A DNA stretch of 64,000 bases from Neptunomonas sp. GTDB lineage: Bacteria > Pseudomonadota > Gammaproteobacteria > Pseudomonadales > Balneatricaceae. Location: the NCBI RefSeq assembly GCF_016744175.1, contig NZ_JADGEV010000017.1:18614-82613 (forward strand), given 5' to 3'. A program made the translations under genes and the position numbers. The notes below the pieces were generated by a model, which was not told the origin of the DNA, did no database searches, and saw only the letters and a list, made by a program, of their open reading frames with translations. Every line of letters starts with the position of its first letter. Positions within the stretch are counted from its first letter, which is position 1. Positions 56,177 to 64,000 of this stretch are shown here, one piece after another.

Positions 56177-56785
56177 TTACTTTCCATTTTGTGGCGGTAA
56201 AAGGTGATTCCAATAGAGGTCGATAAGCTCGCGTAGTGGTTTTGTAGAGCTTTCTACTTTCATGCGTAACAAGGCTCCTTGCCAGCTATCCCAAAAAATA
56301 TGTGCCAACTGCTGAGCACTGAGATCATTACGAATAGCCCCATCGGTTTGGCACTGTGAAAAATCTTTTTCAATCGCTTCTAATACATCAGCTGTCGAGC
56401 GGCGAATGGCTTCTTTAAATGCATGTGAGGCATTACCTAGCTCACCCGACAGGTTGGCAATTAGGCAACCAAAGTGCTCTTCTTCAGATTCAAACTCTTG
56501 AACTTCTCTTTCGAGCATTACACGCATTTTTTCAAATTGAGGGCAATCAAGTTTGGAAAGTTCTATCTCCCAGCGTTCACACTCTATTGAGTGGTAATGA
56601 TCGATAATCTCAACTGCAAATTCTTCTTTGCTGCCAAAAAAGTTATAGAAAGAACCTTTTGATACTTGGCAGGCTTTGAGAATGGCAGTTAGCCCTGTTC
56701 CGTGATAACCCTGTTGATTAAAAAGCTGCATGCCTTTTTCTAAGACTTGTTGGCGGTTATGTTCTGGGCGTCTACCTTGAATCAT
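56177..56785 (-). CDS. TetR family regulator of the RND operon
   Basis: A 202-residue repressor-type regulator at the head of the efflux operon, four bases from the adaptor gene. The DNA-binding unit is FNQQGYHGTGLTAILKACQV then SKGSFYNFFGSKEEFAVEII. The C-terminal half belongs to the TetR_C class with CLIANLSGELGNASHAFKEA. It likely represses its own operon and is released by pump substrates. A candidate operator lies just upstream. Confidence 0.93.
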   Translation of the reverse strand: MIQGRRPEHNRQQVLEKGMQLFNQQGYHGTGLTAILKACQVSKGSFYNFFGSKEEFAVEIIDHYHSIECERWEIELSKLDCPQFEKMRVMLEREVQEFESEEEHFGCLIANLSGELGNASHAFKEAIRRSTADVLEAIEKDFSQCQTDGAIRNDLSAQQLAHIFWDSWQGALLRMKVESSTKPLRELIDLYWNHLLPPQNGK

Positions 56786-56792
56786 ATTTAAC

Positions 56793-56808
56793 TAGACCGG
56801 TCGTTCTA
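56793..56808. promoter_or_regulatory. Candidate TetR-type operator
   Basis: TAGACCGGTCGTTCTA is an imperfect dyad (12 of 16 positions symmetric) 7 bases upstream of the tetR start codon, resembling NemR/AcrR-like TAGAC...GTCTA sites. It would allow autorepression of the efflux operon. Confidence 0.6.
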
Positions 56809-56908
56809 AATTTGAATGGTATTGTACGCTGATAAGAATGAGACTCAAGTAGAAAGGGGGGAAGTATTGTTGTCTTTTTGGCAACAGACTGTTGAATTTG
56901 GCAGAATT

Positions 56909-56933
56909 AAAAACGCCGGAGAAATCCGGCGTT
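56909..56933 (-). terminator. Terminator of aspC
   Basis: On the minus strand AACGCCGGA / TCCGGCGTT encloses a four-base loop and continues into TTTAATT, 27 bases past the aspC stop. Confidence 0.88.
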
Positions 56934-56960
56934 ATCGTAATAAGCAATACAGTGAGAGCG

Positions 56961-58148
56961 TTAGCTTTGCAGAGCCTTTTTGATGCGCCCAATAGCGTCT
57001 TCTAAAATACTCATGCTAGTAGCAAAAGAAAGACGCATGTTACCCGGTGCGCCAAAGGCAGAACCAGGAACCAAGGCTACACCTGCATCATTTAATAAGA
57101 ACTCAGCTAGTTCTATATCATTATTGAAACGCTCATCGTTATCAATAATGCTATGGAAGCTTGGAAATGCATAGAAGGTACCGTCAGCAGGGATGCACTC
57201 AACACCTTCTATCTCGTTTAGTGCCGAGATGACATATTCATGACGCTCTTTGAATGCAACTACCATCTTTTCAACACATGCGTTGCCACCTTCAAGTGCT
57301 GCTTGGGATGCAACCTGAGAAATAGATGACGGATTAGATGTGCTTTGAGATTGTACCTTTTTCATCGCACCTATTAACTTGGCAGGGCCAGCGGCATAAC
57401 CAATACGCCAACCTGTCATAGAGTAGGCTTTGGACACACCGTTTAATACGATGGTGCGGTCATATAGGTTTGGAGAAGCGTTCAAAATATTACAAAAAGG
57501 CAAATCGTTAAAACGGATGTGCTCATACATATCATCAGTAGCGATGAGTATATTAGGGAACCTTTCCAATACATCGCCGAGCGCTTTTAGCTCGTCTAAT
57601 GTATAGGCAACGCCCGTTGGATTAGAGGGGCTGTTTAATACCACCAGGCGTGTACGGTGAGTAATGGCCTCTTCTAATTGAGCGGGAGTAATCTTAAAGC
57701 GTTGAGCCTGGGTTGTTGTGATGACAACAGGTTTTCCATTAGCAACCAGTACCATATCAGGGTACGACACCCAATAAGGTGCTGGAATGATAACTTCGTC
57801 ACCGTCATTAAGTAGTGCTAAAGATAAGTTGAAGAAGCTTTGTTTGCCTCCACAAGAAACGAGAATCTGATTTGCTTCATAGTCCAAACCATTATCGTTT
57901 TTGAATTTGTTAATAATCGCGTTTTTCAGACTCGGAGTGCCATCAACAGCCGTGTACTTAGTAAAGCCATTATGCAGCGCTTCAATAGCGGCATCTTTAA
58001 TGTGCTCTGGGGTGTCGAAATCCGGTTCGCCAGCGCCGAGACCAATAATATCTTTGCCAGCAGCGCGAAGCTCAGCCGCACGATTGGTTACAGCGAGAGT
58101 AGGAGATGGTTTGATGCTGTTAACGCGATCTGAAAGTTGGACGTCCAA
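56961..58148 (-). CDS. aspC: Aspartate aminotransferase (class I, Ib-type)
   Basis: PLP enzyme interconverting aspartate/2-oxoglutarate and oxaloacetate/glutamate. The 395 residues match type Ib aminotransferases. PLP-binding lysine lies in LNGVSKAYSMTGWRIGYAAG; the N-terminal SPTLAVTNRAAELRAAGKD and GLGAGEPDFDTPEHIKDAA, and the phosphate-contact SNPTG stretch, are typical. It is divergent from uvrB, an arrangement also found in pseudomonads. Confidence 0.93.
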   Translation of the reverse strand: MDVQLSDRVNSIKPSPTLAVTNRAAELRAAGKDIIGLGAGEPDFDTPEHIKDAAIEALHNGFTKYTAVDGTPSLKNAIINKFKNDNGLDYEANQILVSCGGKQSFFNLSLALLNDGDEVIIPAPYWVSYPDMVLVANGKPVVITTTQAQRFKITPAQLEEAITHRTRLVVLNSPSNPTGVAYTLDELKALGDVLERFPNILIATDDMYEHIRFNDLPFCNILNASPNLYDRTIVLNGVSKAYSMTGWRIGYAAGPAKLIGAMKKVQSQSTSNPSSISQVASQAALEGGNACVEKMVVAFKERHEYVISALNEIEGVECIPADGTFYAFPSFHSIIDNDERFNNDIELAEFLLNDAGVALVPGSAFGAPGNMRLSFATSMSILEDAIGRIKKALQS

Positions 58149-58414
58149 TTCATAGTCCTCTATGAAAAAATTAAGGAAAGTCGCTAAATAAAGCTAAAAA
58201 ATTATACAGGATTCAATGAGTAGGAGACATAAAAAACATTAAGTTTTAGTCGCAAGTTACAGGATAGACTTTTGTTATTCAATGGATCGCTAATGGAAGA
58301 ATTATACGAAAGGTTATTTTGTAGAAAGTAATTACCAAGACGTTAAGGTTGTGAGGGCGTATACTAGCGCGTTCGATTCTTTGGCAGACGCGATCCATTA
58401 GATAGCAGGGCATT

Positions 58415-60430
58415 ATGAAAGAACGCTTCAAAGTTAGCTCACCTTTTGAACCAGCAGGCGATCAGCCTGAAGCTATTAAAGGGCTGATACAAGGAATTAA
58501 CGACGGATTAGCTGCACAAACATTGCTAGGCGTGACGGGCTCGGGTAAGACATTTACCATCGCAAATGTTATTGCTGAAGTGCAAAGGCCGACGATTGTT
58601 TTGGCTCATAACAAAACATTAGCTGCTCAGCTATATGGTGAGTTTAAAGAGTTTTTTCCTGATAATGCTGTCGAGTACTTTGTTTCTTACTATGACTATT
58701 ACCAGCCAGAGGCTTATGTTCCCTCTTCTGATACCTTTATTGACAAAGATGCCTCGATTAACGAACACATTGAGCAAATGCGTTTGTCAGCCACTAAAGC
58801 TCTGTTAGAGCGCAGTGATGTTATTATTGTAGCAACGGTATCTTCAATTTATGGTTTGGGTGATCCTGAATCATACTTATCTATGATGCTGCATTTGGAT
58901 CGTGGAGATGTGGCTGATCAACGCAAAATCCTTCGCCGTCTGGCCGAGTTGCAATACAAGCGTAATGACGTTGAGCTACACCGTGGGACTTACCGTGTGC
59001 GTGGTGATGTTATAGATGTTTTTCCTGCAGAATCTGAGCGTGATGCATTACGCATTGAATTGTTTGATGATGAAATAGAAAACCTGAGTTACTTTGACCC
59101 CTTAACAGGAGAGGTCTTACGTAAGGTTCCGCGTGCAACCGTTTATCCTAAATCTCATTACGTAACTCCCCGTGAAATCTTGGTAGGAGCCGTCGAAAAA
59201 ATAAAAGTTGAGCTGCATGAGCGCCTCACGTTTTTAAAAGAAATTGATAAGTTGGTTGAGTTGCAGCGCCTAGAGCAGCGCACCATGTATGACATGGAAA
59301 TGATTATGGAGCTTGGCTACTGCTCCGGTATTGAAAACTACTCACGGTATTTGTCGGGCCGGGAGCCTGGTGGAGCGCCACCGACATTATTTGATTACCT
59401 CCCTGATAATGCATTAGTTGTGATAGATGAATCTCATGTAACAATTCCGCAGCTAGGCGCTATGTATAAAGGTGACCGTTCCCGTAAAGAAACACTGGTA
59501 GAGTATGGTTTTCGTTTGCCATCTGCATTAGATAATCGCCCTCTACGCTTTGAAGAGTGGGAAAGTCTTGCGCCTCAAATGATCTTTGTATCTGCTACAC
59601 CAAGCCGTTATGAAGCAGCAAATGCAGGACAAATTGTAGAGCAAGTTGTGCGTCCTACGGGCTTAACCGATCCCGTTGTTGAGATACGCCCAGCCTCTAC
59701 TCAGGTGGATGACCTGTTAGAAGAAATTAACAAGGTTGTCGTTGATAACTGCAGAGTTATTGTGACGGTCTTAACCAAGCGAATGGCAGAAGATTTAACA
59801 GAATATTTGGCAGAACATAACGTTCGAGTTCGTTATGTGCATTCAGATATTGATACCGTTGAACGAGTAGAAATTATTCGTGATTTACGCATTGGTGAAT
59901 TTGATGTGCTGGTGGGTATCAACCTGTTAAGAGAAGGTATTGATATGCCTGAGGTTGGTTTAGTAACTATCTTGGATGCTGACAAAGAAGGCTTCTTGCG
60001 CTCTGATACGGCCCTTATTCAGACCATAGGGCGTGCTGCACGTCACATTAATGGGCGCGCCATTCTCTATGCTGATCGTGTTACCGGTTCTATGGAACGT
60101 GCTATTGCAGAAACGGATCGACGACGCGAGAAACAAGTAGCGCACAATAAACTACATGGGATTACGCCAAAAGGGATTACCAAGTCTGTTGCGGACATCA
60201 TGGAAGGCGCTTCTACAATCCCAGGGCGTAAAGCCGCACGTACGGCGAAGAAAGTTGCTGATAAAGCAGGTGATTTTGACTTTGACCCAAGTACCATGAC
60301 ATCCAAGCAGTTGGTTAAAGCGATGAATCAGCTAGAAGATAAAATGTATGAAGCATCTAAAAATCTTGAGTTTGAGTTAGCTGCGCATTTCAGAGATCAG
60401 CTTGAACAGCTCAAACACGCCGCCATTTAA
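58415..60430 (+). CDS. uvrB: Excinuclease ABC subunit B (UvrB)
   Basis: Damage-verifying helicase of nucleotide excision repair, 671 residues. Walker A is [12 protein letters not shown] (about residues 40-51), the damage-probing beta-hairpin is [20 protein letters not shown], the DEAD-like box is [11 protein letters not shown], and the C-terminal UVR motif that binds UvrC is [19 protein letters not shown]. Unlike dinB it has no LexA box in the 266-base region upstream. Divergent from aspC. Confidence 0.97.
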   Translation: MKERFKVSSPFEPAGDQPEAIKGLIQGINDGLAAQTLLGVTGSGKTFTIANVIAEVQRPTIVLAHNKTLAAQLYGEFKEFFPDNAVEYFVSYYDYYQPEAYVPSSDTFIDKDASINEHIEQMRLSATKALLERSDVIIVATVSSIYGLGDPESYLSMMLHLDRGDVADQRKILRRLAELQYKRNDVELHRGTYRVRGDVIDVFPAESERDALRIELFDDEIENLSYFDPLTGEVLRKVPRATVYPKSHYVTPREILVGAVEKIKVELHERLTFLKEIDKLVELQRLEQRTMYDMEMIMELGYCSGIENYSRYLSGREPGGAPPTLFDYLPDNALVVIDESHVTIPQLGAMYKGDRSRKETLVEYGFRLPSALDNRPLRFEEWESLAPQMIFVSATPSRYEAANAGQIVEQVVRPTGLTDPVVEIRPASTQVDDLLEEINKVVVDNCRVIVTVLTKRMAEDLTEYLAEHNVRVRYVHSDIDTVERVEIIRDLRIGEFDVLVGINLLREGIDMPEVGLVTILDADKEGFLRSDTALIQTIGRAARHINGRAILYADRVTGSMERAIAETDRRREKQVAHNKLHGITPKGITKSVADIMEGASTIPGRKAARTAKKVADKAGDFDFDPSTMTSKQLVKAMNQLEDKMYEASKNLEFELAAHFRDQLEQLKHAAI

Positions 60431-60464
60431 TACATATCTTAGTAGTAAAGTGCAGTGGCAATGC

Positions 60465-60911
60465 TTATGAATGGAGAGCCGAGTTTAACGAAGGAAAGTC
60501 TTTTGCAAATCGTGTGATCCATTCGTGAGCAGCATCTTCGCTACTCATGGGTTTTCCTTCAATACTCTCCATCTCTTTTCTATATTCTTCGATATGACAT
60601 ATCTGCTCAATCATTCTTACGGCGTAAGCTGTTGCAGGGTCATCAAATACTAACCCCGTTCGAAAACTGCCATCTTTTTCAGGAATACACCATGAAACAT
60701 GGCCAGATGCTTTGAAGGTAGGATCATTAATTGCTATTTCAACTTCTAACGCGGTGCCGATGGCGTGAAATCTGTCGGTAGAAAGGCTAATGCCTATTTT
60801 CCCGGAGTGGCTTGCTGTATTAGAAGAAAGAATATCATCTGAGCAGAGTGAGATCTGGGTAGGAATGTCATTAGGATGACGAATGTAACCGTACGTTAAA
60901 TCAGAAGCCAT
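60465..60911 (-). CDS. PilZ-like domain protein
   Basis: A 148-residue protein with an N-terminal PilZ-like fold (about residues 8-95): YGYIRHPNDIPTQISL, SHSGKIGISLSTDRF, and SGHVSWCIPEKDGSFRTGLV. The c-di-GMP-binding RxxxR and DxSxxG motifs are replaced (IRHPND; HSGKIG), so nucleotide binding may be lost. The C-terminal part is helical. I start at ATG 60911, with AGG eight bases upstream; an in-frame GTG three codons earlier is less likely. Convergent with uvrB. Confidence 0.75.
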   Translation of the reverse strand: MASDLTYGYIRHPNDIPTQISLCSDDILSSNTASHSGKIGISLSTDRFHAIGTALEVEIAINDPTFKASGHVSWCIPEKDGSFRTGLVFDDPATAYAVRMIEQICHIEEYRKEMESIEGKPMSSEDAAHEWITRFAKDFPSLNSALHS

Positions 60912-61202
60912 ACTATGCACCTATATGCACTTAGATGTGGGCTAAAAGACGTTTGGCGTTTAAAACAACGCTCACCATGTTAAATCGGCTATATACGATA
61001 CTTCTTTAATATAAAATATAATACACCAGCTTAACGGATGATGAGCAGAGCACTATAGTCTAAAATACAGTGCACTATAGTTTTAAATATTGCGGTAACT
61101 ACGTAGTTACCTCCTGATTACTACGTAACACTGGATATAAAAGTGGAACCAGATCATAAGGTAAGGCAGGATGCGCAGAGTTTTAAACACAAAGCGTTCA
61201 TC

Positions 61203-62549
61203 ATGCCACTTAAACTAAAGATTTTAATTCTAGCCTTGCTACCCTTGTTGCTGGTAACAGGTATTATTACTTTCATGAGTGTTAAGCAATCGCAAGCACT
61301 CTCTGAGCTTGAAATAAAAACATTCGAACAAAATCTTCTTGCCTCCAAGCGCAGTGAACTAAAAAATTATGTTGGGCTTGCATTAACCTCAATAAAACAA
61401 GCGATGGATACGCCTTGGTTACATGAGTTTGAAGCACAAGCAGAAGTGAAGCGAATTCTTGATGGGCTAACGTATGGTGAGGATGGCTACTTTTTTGTTT
61501 ACGATGCCGATGGCGTAAATTTAGTACACCCGGCGCAGCCAGAGCTTGTTGGACAAAACTTGTTTGACCTTCAAGATGATAACGACACTTTTGTATTTCG
61601 AGATTTATTTGCAGTCGCTAAGGAGGGAGGTGGATTCCATCGGTACGTTTGGCGTAAGCCCTCAAAAGGCGGTAATGAAGATAAACTGAGTTATGTGGTT
61701 CTTATACCAGAATGGGGCTGGATGATTGGAACGGGCTTGTATGTTGATGATATAGCAAAAGAGGTAGCTAGAGCTCGTCAAGAAGTAACACTAAACATCC
61801 GCAATACATTCTTTACGGTGCTTGTGATTACAGCGGCAAGTGCCATCATTATTGTGCTCATTGGTATTGCCATTAATGTCCATGAAAGCCGTTTGGCGGA
61901 TGCGCGATTACGCTACCTTGCTCATAAATCGGTACAGTTTCAGGTGAGCCAACGCCGGCGTTTTGCGAGAGAATTACACGATGGTATTAACCAGTTGATG
62001 GTGTCTGTCAAATTTCGTGTCGAACTTGGTATCAATAAAATTAAAAAGGGTGATGAAAGCGCTATTCAAGACCTATCAAAAGGTATGGATGTGCTTAACC
62101 AAGCAATACAAGAGGTCCGTTTGATCTCCCATGATTTACGCCCCAGCTTACTGGATGATATGGGTTTGACATCTGCACTTAAAAGCTTGCTTGATGAATA
62201 TGAATCTCGAACAGGGATCATGGTGGAAACGGACCTTGATTTTCCACAACCTCGTTTACCCGATGATATTGAAATCACCTTGTACAGAGTTATTCAGGAA
62301 GCACTGTGTAATATAGATAAGCATTCAGGTGCCGATGAAGTTCGTTTGAAAACATGGGTGCAAGGAAAGCATGTGTGGGTTTCATTAAAAGATAACGGGG
62401 ATGGGTTTGATGTTAAGGGGACTGTTCTCAAAGAAGGTATTGGCTTACGCAACATGCACGACCGAATAGAATTGTTAAGTGGTGAATTTGTACTAACCTC
62501 TGAAGTAGGGAAAGGTACTCAACTTCGGGTAAAGCTACCTTTAGTGTAA
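61203..62549 (+). CDS. sCache_2 sensor histidine kinase (NarX/LuxR-system type)
   Basis: A 448-residue membrane kinase. Helix 1 is near residues 6-26, a periplasmic single Cache domain spans about 30-190 (LTYGEDGYFFVYDADG and PEWGWMIGTGLYVDDIAKE), helix 2 is near 200-225, then a HisKA_3 domain with phosphorylated His in RFARELHDGINQL and a HATPase (DNGDGFDVKG, GIGLRNMHDRIELLSG). The frame is open 20 codons upstream to a GTG at 61143; neither start has a good ribosome site, and I prefer the ATG that opens the membrane anchor. The response-regulator gene follows by 18 bases. Confidence 0.88.
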   Translation: MPLKLKILILALLPLLLVTGIITFMSVKQSQALSELEIKTFEQNLLASKRSELKNYVGLALTSIKQAMDTPWLHEFEAQAEVKRILDGLTYGEDGYFFVYDADGVNLVHPAQPELVGQNLFDLQDDNDTFVFRDLFAVAKEGGGFHRYVWRKPSKGGNEDKLSYVVLIPEWGWMIGTGLYVDDIAKEVARARQEVTLNIRNTFFTVLVITAASAIIIVLIGIAINVHESRLADARLRYLAHKSVQFQVSQRRRFARELHDGINQLMVSVKFRVELGINKIKKGDESAIQDLSKGMDVLNQAIQEVRLISHDLRPSLLDDMGLTSALKSLLDEYESRTGIMVETDLDFPQPRLPDDIEITLYRVIQEALCNIDKHSGADEVRLKTWVQGKHVWVSLKDNGDGFDVKGTVLKEGIGLRNMHDRIELLSGEFVLTSEVGKGTQLRVKLPLV

Positions 62550-62567
62550 AGATGTATGGGGAATAGG

Positions 62568-63209
62568 ATGATACGGGTTTTACTGGTAGATGATCACCCA
62601 TTAGTACTGGATGGTATAAACGCCTGTTTATCCAGCCAAGAGGGCATAGAAGTAGTGGGCCAAGCAAATAACGGCCTTGAAGCATTAGAACTAGCAGAAG
62701 CGTTAACGCCAGATGTGGTTTTAATGGATGTTTCTATGCCAGTGATGAATGGTTTAGAAGCGACCAAAGAGCTTAAAATCCGTTTTCCGGATTTTAGAGT
62801 GCTGATACTATCGATGCATGAAAACCGTGAGTATATCCTGCAATTGATTCAATCAGGTGCAGCTGGCTATGTATTAAAAGATGTGTCCTCTGAAGAGCTA
62901 GTCAAAGCTATTGAAGTAGTACACCAAGGTGGCACCTATTTTAGCTCCCGAGCATCAGAAGCACTGGTTAAACAGTTTGACTCAGGACGTCGCCACGCAT
63001 CAACTGATGACTCCCGCCCAAATTTAACCAAGCGAGAAGAAACAGTACTCAAACTACTGGCAGAAGGGGGAAGCAATAAGGATCTTGCGCGTAAGCTAGA
63101 TATCTCGGTACGTACCGTGGAAACACATCGCCAAAATATAAAGCAGAAACTAAACATCCAAACGGCTGCAGGCTTGGCTAAATACGCTATTGAAAATAAC
63201 ATCGTTTAA
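62568..63209 (+). CDS. NarL/LuxR-type response regulator
   Basis: A 213-residue regulator partnered with the kinase just upstream. Receiver domain (1-120) with the acidic pair VDDHP and phospho-acceptor aspartate in PDVVLMDVSMPVMNGLE; LuxR-type helix-turn-helix (about 145-205) in LTKREETVLKLLAEGGSNKD and ISVRTVETHRQNIKQKL. It presumably binds DNA when phosphorylated. I start at ATG 62568, preceded by GGGG; an in-frame ATG four codons earlier lies within that site. The target genes are not visible here. Confidence 0.92.
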   Translation: MIRVLLVDDHPLVLDGINACLSSQEGIEVVGQANNGLEALELAEALTPDVVLMDVSMPVMNGLEATKELKIRFPDFRVLILSMHENREYILQLIQSGAAGYVLKDVSSEELVKAIEVVHQGGTYFSSRASEALVKQFDSGRRHASTDDSRPNLTKREETVLKLLAEGGSNKDLARKLDISVRTVETHRQNIKQKLNIQTAAGLAKYAIENNIV

Positions 63210-63235
63210 AAAAAGATAAAAAGTAAAAGAAGCAC

Positions 63236-63263
63236 TTGCGTCCCTCTGCCGCATCACTATAAT
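63236..63263 (+). promoter_or_regulatory. Promoter of tRNA-Val
   Basis: TTGCGT, a 16-base spacer and a perfect TATAAT (63258-63263), ending 14 bases before the tRNA. Fits a strong sigma70 promoter. Confidence 0.8.
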
Positions 63264-63277
63264 ACGCAGCACACTTT

Positions 63278-63354
<77 letters not shown>

Positions 63355-63383
63355 AATTTATACTGTTAATTCAGTAGCTCAGA

Positions 63384-63410
63384 AGCCGAATCTTATGATT
63401 CGGCTTTTTT
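63384..63410 (+). terminator. Terminator downstream of tRNA-Val
   Basis: AGCCGAATC / GATTCGGCT with a four-base loop and six T, 29 bases after the tRNA. Confidence 0.92.
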
Positions 63411-63862
63411 GTGCGTTAATCTAGATCAAATATAGACTATCCATAGATCGCCACAAAAAATAATCGAGAAGAAGTTGTAGAGAAATGACCTCTATAATGA
63501 CCTTCAATTAAAATAGAACTTTAAACGTATACTTATTTGAGTCTGTCAGCCATCAAATGCGCTGTGGGGAAACACCGTAGACAGAAGCTGGTTTGTAGGT
63601 GTTGTTGTAGTTCGTACTACATAAATTACGCCATAAGTCTGTGTAAGCACTGTTTTTATAGTAATACTACGAAGATGGCAGCACTGCTATGTATCCACGT
63701 AACCTTAAAGATTCCCGCATAAAAACTTTATAAGTTTGTCCGTCTTAAAATGGATAGCGTCATTACCGTTGAATCCCAAGACTAAGAGCGCTTCTTCGCT
63801 ATCTACATACCTATTGATCGAAAGACTCTGGCAGGTGCTGACCCTCAGCAGATATTAACGCC
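63411..63862. other. Intergenic stretch with no supported gene
   Basis: About 450 bases between the tRNA terminator and the GNAT-like 3' end. The only open frames are short and of improbable composition (for example cysteine-rich, 61 codons, 63537-63722). No integrase, direct repeat of the tRNA 3' end or RNA gene could be recognised. Confidence 0.55.
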
Positions 63863-64000
63863 TCAATCAGCCGGTGCGTAAGCGGTCGGCTGGATTGATT
63901 TATTAAGTACGATTTCCATGGGTTGGTACACCAAACCTGCTGACTCGCCTATATCGCCCTTACACTTAAAGCCAAATTTCCTATACGCTGGAACTGAAGT
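63863..64000 (-). CDS. GNAT-like acetyltransferase, C-terminal fragment (5' outside window)
   Basis: On the minus strand a frame runs from the window edge to TGA at 63863 (45 residues). It contains PAYRKFGFKCKGDIGESAGL followed by VYQPMEIVL, which fits the end of a GNAT domain: the (Y/F)xKxGF motif, then a final strand with a PM(E) pattern. The 5' part lies outside the window. Confidence 0.62.
   Translation of the reverse strand, partial: TSVPAYRKFGFKCKGDIGESAGLVYQPMEIVLNKSIQPTAYAPAD
63864..63897. repeat. Inverted repeat over the GNAT-like stop codon
   Basis: CAATCAGCCG and CGGCTGGATTG pair over ten positions with one bulged base and a 13-base loop, overlapping the last codons and stop of the GNAT-like gene. 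There is no T-rich tail on the minus strand. Confidence 0.55.

Noticed and set aside
63537..63722. 61-codon cysteine-rich frame after the tRNA
   Set aside because: No ribosome site, unusual composition and no recognisable pattern; best treated as non-coding.
63786..63881. Plus-strand open stretch reading ERFFAIYIPIDRKTL
   Set aside because: No start codon, short, and overlapped by the better-supported minus-strand GNAT-like end.

Overview
This is a chromosomal segment of a Gammaproteobacterium. Queuosine, methionine, DNA-repair and tRNA-modification genes are all gammaproteobacterial in type. The glrK-qseG-glrR order, the divergent aspC/uvrB pair, dgt next to a SUI1-like factor, olsF and the aapJQMP transporter suggest an Oceanospirillales-like or Pseudomonas-related marine organism (the Neptunomonas/Amphritea/Marinomonas neighbourhood). 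That placement is inference from family resemblance. No insertion sequence, prophage, CRISPR array or rRNA operon is visible; nearly everything reads as stable core genome. The only non-coding RNA gene found is a tRNA-Val(GAC) near the right end.

Layout. 1-3.6 kb: a sensory cluster of a PstS-like periplasmic protein (5' end outside the window), an outer-membrane barrel and a membrane sensor with a degenerate GGDEF domain. 3.7-7.7 kb: a PA2817-like gene opposite a tightly coupled five-gene operon (ABC exporter pair, queF, nitroreductase, thioesterase). 7.8-12.6 kb: periplasmic cyclophilin, then two tandem chemoreceptor genes sharing a 1.3-kb block with no visible difference. 12.7-15.2 kb: dgt, yciH-like and an aspartic protease. 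15.2-24.1 kb: MTHFR-like protein, DUF1285, YaiI, GST, a LysM-like membrane protein, DUF924, a degenerate GGDEF protein, tmcA and a TPR-methyltransferase. 24.1-28.2 kb: DUF3820, ybaK and the glrK-qseG-glrR signalling operon. 28.3-34.6 kb: a small EF-hand protein, a TetR regulator, a lipoprotein, a membrane J-protein, olsF, SOS-controlled dinB and a deaminase. 34.8-43.4 kb: a SulP transporter, HopJ, aapJQMP and metG. 43.6-50.7 kb: an HDOD protein, trmA, lplT, mrp, dcd and two uncharacterised proteins. 50.7-56.8 kb: a complete TetR-controlled RND efflux system. 57-63.4 kb: aspC, uvrB, a PilZ-like protein, a Cache-type two-component system and tRNA-Val. The right edge carries the 3' end of a GNAT-like gene on the minus strand.

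Genes working together: the RND pump with its TetR regulator; the Aap amino-acid importer, whose binding-protein gene is separated from the permeases by two RNA hairpins; the Glr kinase/lipoprotein/sigma54-activator set; and the Cache kinase/LuxR regulator pair. Three proteins (both chemoreceptors and the kinase at 61.2 kb) share the same kind of single-Cache sensor domain. No clearly novel multi-gene system is evident. The best leads are the internally duplicated unknown protein at 49.9 kb, the recently homogenised chemoreceptor pair, the sensory cluster at the left edge and the aapJ-aapQ RNA structure.
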